A stretch of 64,000 nucleotides of DNA from Gnetum montanum (Eukaryota > Streptophyta > Gnetopsida > Gnetales > Gnetaceae). A program made the position numbers and the translations under genes. The notes under the pieces were generated by a model, which made no database searches, was not told the origin of the DNA, and saw only the letters and a program-made list of their open reading frames with translations. The DNA lies in the NCBI GenBank assembly GCA_015680685.1, contig MNCI01003660.1, positions 609,101 to 673,100 of the forward strand, in the 5' to 3' direction. This document shows, in pieces, positions 1 to 10,471 of this stretch (its first letter is position 1; the number at the start of each line of letters is the position of its first letter).

Positions 1-86
1 ACAATAATTGTTTGATATGTGTTTTTTTCTTCCATGATTGAGAGAATGAGGAATATTTCTTCAAGTTTTAGATTTATCTAATCCTT
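1..86. other. AT-rich flank beyond the ycf2 relic
   Basis: AT-rich sequence just past the point where the minus-strand ycf2-like frame meets a stop (CTA at 87-89 on the plus strand). I see no gene or repeat in it. It may be plastid-derived or original nuclear flank. Confidence 0.4.
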
Positions 87-1411
87 CTAAAGAAGATATT
101 TGAAATCTTGTTGTACAAAATAAGTGTTTAATTTCATTACAAAAAGCCATTTAGTTTTCAACAATATTTTTGTCATTTGATTCAATAAAATTCTATTAGA
201 GAGGAACATATTTAATAAATATTGATAACTCTCTCCATGTGTATATGTAGAAATTACAATTTCATACCCATTTATTTAATGTATTACAAAGCCTCGATAT
301 GGGGTTCCTCCCATTGAGAAATGAGAACATCACATTTATTTCTTTTGATTTTTTTTCTTTGATTTATTTCCTTTGTCTTTTGAATAAGAAAAATAAAAGT
401 TCTAGTTGGTCATCACAATAAATATATGAAAAATACTTTCTAAGTGGAAAATTGATATTTTTTTTTTGGTTTGGTTTATTCTTATTAAATGGGCATAGGC
501 TGTACTAGTATAAAGCCTTTTTAATATTTCTTTGTTGAAAAAGAATTTTTGGTTTGAAAACAAAAAGTCCAAATCCTCTTCATGAATTAGGAAGGAATCT
601 GAAACAAATCATCTTCCATGAAATAGTATAGGTCTATTATAAGATCAACATTGCTTTTATTTATATTGCATTAGATATCTAGGTTGACTTTTGAATGGTC
701 CTAAATTCTCTTGAAATGATAGATTTTCTAAATCGAGTTGTAGTAGTTTTAGAACCTCCTAATACTTCTTATATTGTGACATCATCCTATTTTTTTGAAA
801 GTTGAACCTCTTAGAGATATGTTGGATCATACAAAGGTGATTTTCAACCTTTTTTTACGAGGATCTACCTTTCTTGAAAATCTAACTTGCTTCAACAATT
901 CCAACTCATTAAGGATTTGTATAGGATCAAATTGATTACTACAAAGAAAAATTAAACACTAAAACTAAGGAAACAAAATTAACAGTTCATTAAATTCTTT
1001 ATTATTTTGGAGTTGAGCATTTAGACACATTTTATTAACTAGAGACAAAAACCCCATTCACATTGTATATTGATTATTTCTTGTTTTCTACTAAGGAGAA
1101 AATAGTGGAATTTTATTATTATCAGACTTATGTTGGCATATTCCTAACTATAGAAACTCTCCCAGAAGACTTTCTAATAGACTAGAGGCTAGGTGAAAAT
1201 CATGTTCAACAAGTCTATAGAAAGGAGTCCAATTCTCTTGATTTTGTTTCAATATCATCAACTAAGAGTCCCAAGTTATTGATTTAGTCAAGAAACTTAA
1301 AATATGGGGGGCTAAAGTGAATTCCTTAATAGTTGTTTCGACTATTAAAAGTTTTAAATACCATTTAAACAAATAAGAAAAAATTATCTTCTGACAATCC
1401 ATTGCCATAGG
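87..1411 (-). pseudogene. ycf2: plastid ycf2 pseudogene, C-terminal part (NUPT segment 1)
   Basis: Reading the minus strand from about 1411 down to 87 gives broken pieces of the C-terminal part of the plastid protein Ycf2, a large ATPase-like plastid protein linked to protein import. Visible matches are YLFKWY near 1365, [16 protein letters not shown] near 1170-1215, KNSFSTKKY near 530-560, and [14 protein letters not shown] followed by a [11 protein letters not shown] stretch at about 140-235, which corresponds to the very end of Ycf2. Many in-frame stops and indels show it is dead. Ycf2 is encoded in plastid genomes, so this is nuclear-integrated plastid DNA. The frame continues into 7797-7890 once copia-1 is removed. 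The resemblance is clear only in patches, so the integration is old or from a diverged lineage. Confidence 0.85.
1407..1411. repeat. target-site duplication, left copy, copia-1
   Basis: ATAGG directly before the 5' LTR. The right flank at 7797-7801 reads ATAAG, so 4 of 5 bases agree, as expected for a 5-bp duplication that has aged. Confidence 0.6.
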
Positions 1412-2537
1412 TGTTGACCTTTTGGTATGTCAAAACCTTAAGGAAATTGGAGAATATAGAATGTTGTGGAATGTGATGTTTTTATAGGCATGAAGGAGAG
1501 CTCAAAAAATGACATCTACAAGAAAGCTCAAAGTAGAGACTACAAGGACTTAAGGGAGCATGGATGAGTACAAGGATGTCTAAGTAAAGACTACAAGGAC
1601 TCAAGGGAACATGGATGAGTAAAGAAGACTACAAGCTAAAAGAAGATGCTTCAGTGATGGAGAGGAAGCTTCAAAATCAAAGTTCAATTGCAGAGAAGAT
1701 GTCTCCCAAATACAGAAGACGTCTCCTATTAGGAGAAGATGTTTTGGCCAAAATGGAGGACACCCAAAGGAGATGTTTCCCAAAAATAGGAGATGTCTTC
1801 ATCTCAGAAGAGACGTCTTCCTAAAATTGAAGTCATTTTCAGAGAGACATCCCAATCTTGAAGGAGAAGTCTACACTAGCCATTAGATAGCCATTGCATG
1901 AATTTTGAGGTCATTTCAAAAACATAGAGGCTATAAGAAGACTTCATTCTCTTGGGTATTGTGCAAGTATTGAGCAAGCATTGTCACTATCAATTCAATC
2001 CTTGTATGTTGCACTTGTGTACTTAGTTGTCAAATCATTTTCTTGATTATTTATTATACTATACCTCAAAGTGCAAGGATCTGTAAAGTAAGTTACATTC
2101 ATTCCTTATAATTTTGTTTCTCTTTTATTTCACTACTGGGTTTGATGTGCTTCTTGTGGGAAGGCATCAATATTAAGCTTATTGGGATCCTGTGGGATCG
2201 AGTGTTTGTGTAACATTAAAATATTCCAGAGTGAAGATCAATTTGTAAAGGTTGTGGGATCCTTTAAACCACTTTCTAAGCTTGTTGGGACCCTATGGGG
2301 TTGAGTGGTTTTGTAGTAATAAAACACTTTAGAGTGAAGCTTAAAGCTTGTACAAGGTGTGGTGCCCTTCAAACCACATTTTAGAGAAACAAAGTTCAGA
2401 GGTTTGCAAGTGAACTACCCTCTTAGTGTGGACTACCTAAGTTGGGAAACCACATTAAACTTGGTTGTGGTTTTTGTGGCTGTAAATTTTGATTTTGGAA
2501 ACTTATTCATCCCCCTTTCTAAGTTCTATGATTCTCA
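1412..2537 (+). repeat. copia-1 5' LTR
   Basis: Starts TGTTGACC and ends CTCA. It matches 6630-7796 along its length. It carries a TATA-like TATAAGAAG at about 1932 and a dense cluster of AGACGTCT/AGATGTCT motifs at 1690-1880. Short open frames here (for example 1615-1824) lie in the repeat and are not genes. Confidence 0.92.
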
Positions 2538-2539
2538 AG

Positions 2540-2551
2540 TGGTATCAAAGC
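2540..2551 (+). other. copia-1 primer binding site
   Basis: TGGTATCAAAGC two bases after the 5' LTR. One change from TGGTATCAGAGC, the usual plant copia site complementary to the 3' end of initiator tRNA-Met. Confidence 0.85.
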
Positions 2552-2574
2552 TTGGTTATCTCTTGAAGATAAAG

Positions 2575-3208
2575 CAACATGAACATGGAAGGGACAATCT
2601 ATGTTGGGCACAATTGGACAAGGAGACTTATATGCTTCATCAATGACTATATTCAACTTCTTTATCACATATGTAAAGGTAAACCTTTCATTTTTCTTTT
2701 TACAACCAGGAACAAGAAAAACTATGACTTTAAGATTAGTCTAACTAGTGACAATTTGGACAATAAGGGTAGGACCAATAACGAATTTTTTTTTGAAGAA
2801 AGGTATGGGTTGTTTTTTCATGAAGTTTTTTCTTTTCTTTTTTGAAGAAAGGTATGGGTTGTTTTTTCAAAGCTTATGTGTTGATATGAAAGATGTTTTA
2901 CAGATCAAGAATATGAAAATTACAACTCTTAATGATGAATGTTCTTATTTTAAGAAAGAAAACTCAAACCTGAAGGTTGAGATTCAAAGAGTAACCAAGG
3001 TGATTAACAGATGGATGAGAACTCTTCAAGGAAAATCAAAGACCAAATGCAAAAAGTTGAATGTTTGAAAGATTCTATACAAGAAAATCAATCAAGGTTT
3101 GGTAAAAAGTCAAAACCTAGAGTTTTAAATTATTTCTTTTGTGGTAAATTTGGTCATATTCAACCATTTTGCTATCTTAGAATAAATTTGTACACTTGGT
3201 CTTTGTAA
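2575..3208 (+). pseudogene. copia-1 gag remnant
   Basis: Degenerate capsid/nucleocapsid region. A coiled-coil-like stretch (about 2888-3060, rich in K, E, N and L) leads to a zinc-knuckle relic at 3131-3172 reading YFFCGKFGHIQPFC. The pattern is CX2CX4HX4C with the first Cys replaced by Tyr, so the RNA-binding knuckle is damaged. Frames shift several times between 2579 and 3208. A 49-bp tandem duplication at 2788-2869 adds disruption. Gag would package the element's RNA in the cytoplasm; this copy cannot. Confidence 0.75.
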
Positions 3209-3229
3209 AAGTAACTTAGGCAAGGAACT

Positions 3230-3758
3230 TTGCAGGTTTGGAAACAAAAAGCGAAGAAGCCTGAAAAGAACTTGATGACTCAAATAGATTTCTCTTATGC
3301 CAAAAATGACATGTGGTATATTGACAATGGATGTTCAATGCATATGACATGTGATAAAACATACTTCACACTTCATAAAATAAAGTTGTAAAACCATCAC
3401 ATTTGGAGACAACATGGAGGCTCTAATAATAGGTATTGGTATCGTAGGAGGAAAAGGTAAAGAACTACCAACTGTAAATAAGGTTTTCTTTATTAAAGGT
3501 TTAAAGCATAATCTTCTTAGTGTTAGTCAACTTTGTGATTTAAATTTCAATGTTAGTTTTTCTAAAGAATCTTATAGAAAACAAGACTTAAACATCAAAA
3601 ATATTGTGATAGAAGGATTTAGGAAGGGAAATGTTCATACAACTATTTTTGAAAATGATCCTAACCTTGAATCCAAGTGCTTAGTCAGTTGTATAGATGA
3701 TGTCTGTGGCATAGGAAGTTGGGCCACAAAAACAAAGAAATTCTTTAGTCTCTTGTGA
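3230..3758 (+). pseudogene. copia-1 aspartic protease and GAG-pre-integrase region
   Basis: The motif WYIDNGCSMHMTCDK at about 3312-3356 corresponds to the copia protease active site, with the usual D-S/T-G now D-N-G (GAC AAT GGA at 3323-3331). A downstream open stretch (3414-3758) contains GLKHNLLSVSQLCD, a strongly conserved copia motif. The protease would cleave the Gag-Pol polyprotein. The changed active-site residue and the frame breaks on both sides indicate loss of function. Confidence 0.8.
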
Positions 3759-3799
3759 GAAAGGAAATGGTTTGTAGGCTGCCCAAAATCAAAGACTTC

Positions 3800-4770
3800 A
3801 ATTTGAATACTTGAGAAGCATGTCAGAAAGGAAAGTAAGCAAGGGTAAGATTTGATAAGAAAAATTGTATATCTACCTCTAAACCTTTAGATCTTCTCCA
3901 TATGGATGTGGTTGGTCCTTCTCAAACATTCAGTTTGGAAAAGAAAAGGTCCTTTTAAATATTGTTGATGATTACTCTCATTTTACTTGGGTTACCTTTT
4001 TTTATCATAAAGATGAGGTATTTGATCACATCTTAAGAATTTGCAATCAAATACAAAAAGAAAAAGGCTACAGTGTTAATGTTATTAGAATTGACAATGG
4101 AGGGGAATTCAAGAATGCTAAGTTTGAGCAATTTTGTCAAATAAATGGCATACCTCATTAATTTTATGCTATAAAAACTCCTCAAAAAATGGTGTAGCTA
4201 AAAGGAAGAATAAGATCTTGATCGAAATGGGAAGGACTATTTTGAATGACCAAGATCTTCCCTATCATTTTTGGGCTGAAGTTATCAACACTACTTGTTA
4301 TGTCGCTAACAGAGTTCTGGTATGAATATTTACTCCTAAAACTTATGAATTATGGACTAGTAGAAAACTTTTAGTATGTTTTTTTCTTGTCTTTGGTTCA
4401 AAATGCTATATTTTGAATGATAAAGAGAATTTAAGAAAATTTGATTCTAAAACTGATGAAGGTATTTTCTTAGGATACTTGCTAGTTAGTAGGGCTTATA
4501 GGGTTTTTAATAAGAGGATGAATACTATAGAAGAAACTATAAATGTTAAAGTTGATGATCATGACATTACCTCTCCACAACTTGATGATGAAGTTGTTCC
4601 TATTCAAAAACTGTCTAGTGCCACTCAAGTTCAAGTTGACAAGAATTCTAAAATAGATAGTGAACATGAAGAAGATGAATCTAATGAGATTTCTCCCATT
4701 CAACCCGGGGTGCCTAGACTTAGTAAAATTCACTCTCTCAATGATGTTATTAGGCATGTTTAAGATGGTA
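3800..4770 (+). pseudogene. copia-1 integrase remnant
   Basis: The integrase begins with EACQKGK (about 3817-3837) and DLLHMDVVGPSQ (about 3890-3925). The core follows: VDDYSHFTWV with the first catalytic Asp near 3967, and IDNGGEF with the second at 4093-4095. The third catalytic residue, normally Glu in the NGVxERKN motif, is Lys here (AAA at 4200-4202, reading NGVAKRKN). The C-terminal part runs through WAEVINTTCYVANR. Stops fall at several points (for example TAA at 4159-4161). The enzyme would insert the cDNA into the nuclear genome; the missing Glu and the stops rule that out. Confidence 0.85.
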
Positions 4771-4859
4771 TTTGCACTAGAAGCCAAACTAAAAAATTTT
4801 GTGCATATTCATCTTATCTTTGACAACTTGAACCTAAAAACTTTCAAGAAGCTAAAGGA

Positions 4860-5530
4860 GAAGAAGGTTATATCCATGCTATGCAAGATGAGTTAAATCA
4901 ATTCACTAAGAATGACATATGGGAGTTGACACCTAGAGTAGATCATAAACTCATTATTGGAAAAAAATTGGTCTTTAGAAACAAAACTGATGAAAATGGA
5001 AATATTATCAAAAATAGAGGTAGATTAGTTGCCAAATGATACAATCAACAAGAAGGAATTTATTTTGATGAGACCTTTGCTCTTGTTGCTAGACTAAAAT
5101 TTATTAGACTTCTTTTAGCATATGCTAGTAGTTGAAATATCAAACTATATCAAATGAATGTTAAAAGTGCCTTTCTAAATGAAACCATACAAGAAGAAGT
5201 TTACATTGATAAACCTAAAGTTTTTATAGATCCCATCAAACTTGATCATGTTTACAAACCCAAGAAGGCACTCTATGGTCTTAAACAAGCTCCTAGAGCC
5301 TGGTATGAAAGACTCTCTCTACATCTCACATCAACTGGTTTTGAAAGAGATAAAGCTGATGTCACTTTGTTTCTCAGAAGAGAAGGTAGTGATCTACTTA
5401 TTGTTCAAATTTATGTTGATGATATTATTTTTGGTGCTACTAATGAAACTCTTTGCAAGAAATTCTCAGGTCTTATGCAGTCTAAATTTGAAATGAGTAT
5501 GATGGGAGAACTCAAAAACTTTCTTTGATT
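4860..5530 (+). pseudogene. copia-1 reverse transcriptase remnant
   Basis: Copia reverse transcriptase. The thumb-side start FTKNDIWELTP is at about 4900-4935, followed by the palm motif MNVKSAFLNETIQEEVY (5154-5204), ALYGLKQAPRAWY (5269-5307) and the catalytic box YVDDI at 5412-5426, with both Asp residues kept. Stops occur near 5037 and 5133, and the frame ends at 5528. The catalytic core is the best-preserved part of this element. Confidence 0.92.
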
Positions 5531-5599
5531 TCAAATCAATTAATCTGAAGAAGGAACCTTCATTTGTCAAATCAAATATGTCAAATATCTTCTTCTGAA

Positions 5600-6310
5600 A
5601 TTTAATCTAGTTGATGTTAAGGTAAAGAGCATTCATATGGATACAAATTTTAAGCTTACTAAAGATGATCAAGGTAAGCCTGTTGATCAAAAGCTTTTTA
5701 GAGGAATGGTATGTAGTTTACTTTATTTAACTAATAGTAGACCAGAAATTGCATTAAGTGTTGGAATATATGCTAGATATCAAGCTACCCCAAAAGAATC
5801 TCATTTAAAGATGGTTAAACAAATTTTTCATTATTTAAAAGGTACTACTAACTGGGGCCTTTGGTATCCAAAGGACTTACCACTTGATCTTGTTGGATGT
5901 TATGATGCAGATTGTGTAGGTTGTTTGAATGATCATTAAAACACACATATAAATTTCTTTTTCCTAGGATGAAGCCTTATCTCTTGGACAACTAAAAATT
6001 AAACTTCTACATCACTTTCTACGACAGAAGCTAAAAATATCTCAACTGGAAGTTATTGTGCTCAACTTTTATGGACAAGAGAAACACTTAAAGACCTAGG
6101 TGTCCAATCATAATCTACACTTATCTTTTGTGATAACAACACCATAAACATGACAAAAAATCTGATTCAACATTCCTGCACCAAACACATTGAAATTTAC
6201 CATCACTTTATACGTGAACATACTCAACGAGGTTACATAAAACTAGAGTTTATAAGGACTATAAATCAACTAGTTGATGCTTTCACAGAATTCCTTGATG
6301 AGCAATGATT
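5600..6310 (+). pseudogene. copia-1 RNase H remnant
   Basis: An RNase H region follows the reverse transcriptase. The motif GCYDADCVGC (about 5899-5928) carries the first catalytic Asp. STTEAKNIS (about 6020-6045) keeps the Glu, and FCDNN (about 6130-6143) keeps another Asp. TKHIEIYHHFI (about 6183-6215) is the conserved C-terminal block. Stops at 5938, 6000 and 6110 break the frame. It would degrade the RNA strand during cDNA synthesis. Confidence 0.85.
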
Positions 6311-6618
6311 AACTTCTCTATGTAAAGATATAGGAATAGGACCTTGTCTTATCAAGTAAGTTCTCTTGCTTTTGTATTTTTTTCTTTTTCTTTTTCTTTT
6401 TTTTTTCTTAAAAAATTATTATTATATTTCTTCTCTCTTGCACATATTTAGGGAGAGTTTTGTTGCACTCCTTTTTGTTGCTGTCCAAAAAAGGGAAGAA
6501 ATTTTAAGATGTGGATAGATATGGATATTTGTTGACATGGGAAATATTGACAATATATGACTAGTCATGATTTCTAGAGACTACTCATCCATTTTCTTAA
6601 GTTTTGGACATCACCAAC

Positions 6619-6629
6619 AAGGGGAAGAT
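6619..6629 (+). other. copia-1 polypurine tract
   Basis: AAGGGGAAGAT immediately before the 3' LTR, the expected primer site for plus-strand DNA synthesis. Confidence 0.75.
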
Positions 6630-7796
6630 TGTTGAACTTTTGGTATGTCAAAACCTTAAGGAAAATGGAGAACATAGAATGTTTTGGAATGTGATGTTTT
6701 TGCAGGCATGAAGGAGAGCTCAAAGAATAACATCTACATGAAATCTTAAAGTAGAAACTACAAGGACTTAAGGGAGCATGGATGAGTATGAGGATGTCTA
6801 AGTGAAGACTACAAGGACTCAAGGAAGCATGAACATGTAAAGGAGACTACAAGCTAAAAGAAGATGCTCTGGTGATGGAGAGGAAGCTCAGAATCAAAGT
6901 TCAATTGCAGAGAAGATGTCTCCCAAAAATAAGAGATATCTCCTATTAAGAGAAGACATCTGCTAGATGCAAAAGACATCTTGGACAAAATGGAGGATAC
7001 CTAGAGAAGATATCTCCCAAAAATAGGAGATGTCCCCTTTCAGGAGAAGGCATCTCCATCTTGGAAGAGATGTCTTCCTAGAATTGAAGTCATTTTTCAA
7101 GAGATGTCCCAATCTTGAAGGAGATGTCTACACTAGCTATTAGATAGCCATTGCATGAACTTTAGGGTGGTTTCAGAAACTTTGAGGCTATAAGAAGACT
7201 TTATGCTCTTGGATATTATGCAAGTATTGAGCAAGCATTATCATTATCAATTCAATCATTGTATATTGTACTTGTGTACTTCAATTGTCAAATCATTTAC
7301 TTGATTATTTGTTATACTGTAGCTCAAAGTGCAAGGATTTGTAAAGTGAGTTACATTCATTCATTGTAATTTTTTTTCTCTCTTATTACCCTACTAGGGT
7401 TGATGTGCTTCTTGCAAGAAGGCATCGATATTGAGCTTGTCAAGATCTTGCAAGATTGAGTGTTTATGCAGTGTCAAAATACTCTAGAGTGGAGCTTAAT
7501 TTGTAAAGGTTGTGGGATCCTTTAAACTAGTTTCTAAGCTTGTTGGGATCCTACAGGGTTAAGTGGTTTCATGGTGATGAAATACTCTGGAGCAGAGCTT
7601 AGAGCTTGTACAGGGTATGGTGCCCTTCAAACTACATTTTAGACAAACAAAGTCCTGAGGTGTGCAAGTGAACTGTCCTTTGAGTATGAACTATCCAAGT
7701 TGGGGAACCATGTTAAATTTGGTTGTGGTTTTTGTGGATGTAAATTTTGATTTAGGGAACTTATTCATCCCCCCATTCTAAGTTCTATGATCCTCA
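6630..7796 (+). repeat. copia-1 3' LTR
   Basis: Starts TGTTGAAC and ends CCTCA, matching the 5' LTR throughout with point changes and small indels. TATA-like CTATAAGAAG at 7188-7197. Confidence 0.92.
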
Positions 7797-7890
7797 ATAA
7801 GTATAGGAGAAGATTTCATTCTAAGCATATTTTTTAGATTAGCCTTTCCTACCTTATAAGAAAGTCTTTTGTGATGTTTTAGAATAGATA
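7797..7890 (-). pseudogene. ycf2: plastid ycf2 pseudogene, short segment between two elements (NUPT segment 2)
   Basis: These 94 bases are all that separates copia-1 from gypsy-1. On the minus strand they read HHKRLSYKVGKANLKNML followed by PIL, matching the Ycf2 stretch around HGILFYQIGRAVAQNVL. The frame joins 19434-20700 on one side and 87-1411 on the other when the elements and one target-site copy are left out. This is strong evidence that both elements landed in the same ycf2 fragment. Confidence 0.8.
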
Positions 7891-8080
7891 TGTTGAATCC
7901 AAAAAAAATTTATTCAATTTTAATAAGTATTTTTTGTCAAACTTATGCATTTTAATTAATTTCATTCTATATTTCATATAGTTAATTGTTTATTTAACGA
8001 TTATTTTATTTATTTATGTAAGTTGTAAATATTAGTTTATTATTATTTTATGATTAGTTAATTNNNNNNNTTATATACGT

Positions 8081-8664
8081 TGATAGAGAAGGTGGTTCTT
8101 TACAACCGCAGTGGCAATCTGAGAATCAAGAAAAACACAGATTGTTGTTACCAGATTTGAACTTGCCACTGTCACCATCGCCGTCATTGGATAACAATGA
8201 CAATGATGATGTTCTTGAAATTTTGTTGGTTGCGAGCTATCTAAGTTATTTTCTTCATTTTTGCAATGTCTCTCCCACCGTTTCTAGCAAATTCATGATA
8301 ATAAGAACGCTAGATTTGACACCTACAGCAAAAATAATGGATTAGTATCAAATTCTTCTGTATCCATTTATTATTAAAATACTTATTTTTAAACATCGGT
8401 ATAGGCAATGGCATGGTGGAGATTGATGAGGATAAGGTGCCAGTGAAGGCCGTGGCAGAGAATTTCACAGATGATAAGGAAATCAAGCAAAGCATACACC
8501 AACTAATGCTATTATGCGTGCTTTTTTACCAAATTCTCCATCAACTCAAATCAAACCTTCTTCTTGGTTAAATGCGTGGAGTATCACATACACCTCTTTT
8601 GCCACTTCCTTAAGAATCCATATTAATTTAAAACATTATAAAGCCAAGATTAGCAGTAGTACGA
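8081..8664 (+). repeat. gypsy-1 LTR tandem unit 1
   Basis: First of three direct copies, beginning TGATAGAGAAGGTGGTTC, 584 bp. Open frames inside (for example 8142-8345) recur in each copy and belong to the repeat. One frame includes LLLPDLNLPLSPS. Confidence 0.88.
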
Positions 8665-9246
8665 TGATAGAGAAGGTGGTTCTTTGCGACCATGGTGGCA
8701 ATCTAACAAATCAAGAAAAACGCAGATTGTTGTTACCAGATTTGAATCTGCCACTATCACCATCGCTGTCATCGGATAACAATGACAATGATGATCCTAA
8801 AATTTTGCTGGTTGTGAGCTGTCTAAGTTATTTTCTTCATTTTTGCAATGTCTCTCCCATTGTTTCTGGTAAATTCATGATAAGAAGAATGCTAGATTTG
8901 GCACCTACACCAAAAATAATGGATTGGTATCAAATTCTTCTGTATCCATTTATTATTAAAATATTTATTTTTAAATATCAGTACAGGCAATGGCGTGGTG
9001 GAGATTGATGAGGATAAGGTGCTAGCGAAGGTTGTGGTAGAGAATTTCGTAGATGATAAAGGAATTAAGCAAAGCATATGCCAACTAATGCTATTATGTG
9101 TGCTTTTCTGCCGGATTCTCCATCAGCTCAAATCAAACCTTCTTCTTGGATGAATGCGTGGAGTATCACATATGTCTCTTTTGCCAATTACTTGAGAATC
9201 CATATTAATTTAAAACATTATAAAGCCAAGATTAGCAGTAGTACAG
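8665..9246 (+). repeat. gypsy-1 LTR tandem unit 2
   Basis: Second direct copy, 582 bp. It contains a 164-codon open frame (8514-9008) that starts in unit 1 and crosses into this unit, including a DLNLPL motif. I treat this as an accident of the repeat, not a gene. Confidence 0.88.
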
Positions 9247-9825
9247 TGATAGAGGAGGTGGTTCTTTGCAACCGTGGTGGCAATCCGAGAATCAAGAAAA
9301 ACACAGATTGTTGTTACAAGATTTGAACCTGCCACTATCACCATTGCCGTCATCGGATAACAATGACAACGATGATGTTCCTGAAATTTTGCTGGTTATG
9401 AGCTATCTAAGTTATTTTCTTCATTTTTGCAATGTCTCTCCCATTGTTTTTGGCAAATTCATGATAACAAGAATGCTAGATTTGGCACCTACATCAAAAA
9501 TAATGGATTGGTATCAAATTCTTTTGTATCCATTTATTATTAAGATACTTATTTTTAAACATCGGTACAGGCAATGGCGTGGTGGAGATTGATGAGGATA
9601 AGGTGCTAGTGAAGGCTGTGACACAAAATTTTGCAGATGATAAGGGAATTAAGCAAAGCTTACGCCAATTGATGCTATTATGCGTGCTTTTCTGCCGGAT
9701 TCTCCATAAGCTCAAATCAAACTTTCTTCTTGGATGAATGCGTGGAGTATCACATACGCCTCTTTTGCCACTTGAGAATCCATATTAATCTAAAACATTA
9801 TAAAGCCAAGATTAGCAGTGATTAG
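9247..9825 (+). repeat. gypsy-1 LTR tandem unit 3
   Basis: Third copy, slightly shorter near its end, where the CACTTCCTTGAGAATC-type stretch has become CACTTGAGAATC. It is followed by single-copy LTR sequence with the TATA box. Confidence 0.85.
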
Positions 9826-10453
9826 TATTGGGTTTTGCAATACCCATATATTATTATAATATTTATTTTTAAACTTTGTTGTAGTATAAATAAGGCATTC
9901 ATCAGGTACCAGAAAAAAAGGAGAAAAATCGATTATGCATACACATCAAAATAAAATTTATTTCTTTTGAAAAAACAGGAAAAGAGAAGTTAATATTAGT
10001 AAATTCTATATCACATTGGAATTAATTATTCTTAAGATTTTTGTTGAAGATTTGTTGAGCCTTGTGGCAATTCTTGTAATTCACAATCAAAATTGCTGCA
10101 TTGTGGAGATAGCAAGGTAGAATTGCAATTTAGGCAAGTCTCCTTTGTGATCTTCAATTATTATTTATAATTATAATTTAATTTAATTATAAATTTTTAT
10201 TCTTGAACTTATGATTAGAAGTTAGGATAAAGTTTTATAATTTTACGTATGAGTGACAAGCATAAGTATGGAATTTAATTAGATTCAATTCTAACTATTT
10301 ATTGTCTTAATGATTTCTTTGACTTTTTAACCGTTCTTCCACGGGATATGACTTGTGGGTCAGTCACAGATGAGGTGACAATCTCTAAAACAAACAAAAA
10401 AGAAAATAAATTTTAAAGGTATTCAGCACCAAATTTTGCTTGGCTTGTCAATT

Positions 10454-10471
10454 TGGTGCCATTGCTGAGGA
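10454..10471 (+). other. gypsy-1 primer binding site
   Basis: TGGTGCCATTGCTGAGGA, three bases after the LTR. It resembles the TGGCGCC-GTTGCC-GGGGA site of Athila/Tat elements (usually assigned to tRNA-Asp), with several C-to-T changes. Confidence 0.75.

Larger units (their letters stand above)
1412..7796 (+). mobile_element. copia-1: Ty1/copia LTR retrotransposon, SIRE/Maximus-like, degenerate
   Basis: A complete but inactive copia element of about 6.4 kb. It has two LTRs (1412-2537 and 6630-7796), an initiator-Met-type primer binding site, a polypurine tract and domains in copia order: gag zinc knuckle, protease, integrase, reverse transcriptase, RNase H. Integrase before reverse transcriptase places it in Ty1/copia. 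The gag knuckle style and long LTRs suggest the SIRE/Maximus lineage, which is inference. Every domain carries stops or frameshifts. It sits inside the ycf2 pseudogene. Confidence 0.93.
7891..10450 (+). repeat. gypsy-1 5' LTR with internal triplication
   Basis: Starts TGTTGAATCC and ends CTTGTCA. It is about 1 kb longer than its partner because a unit of about 584 bp occurs three times (8081-9825). TATA box TATAAATAA at 9885-9893. An assembly gap of N lies at 8064-8070, where the 3' LTR also has sequence missing. Confidence 0.9.

Noticed and set aside
8514-9592. Open frames of 82-164 codons in the gypsy-1 LTR
   Set aside because: They recur in each tandem unit, overlap unit boundaries and lie inside an LTR; nothing marks them as a translated gene.
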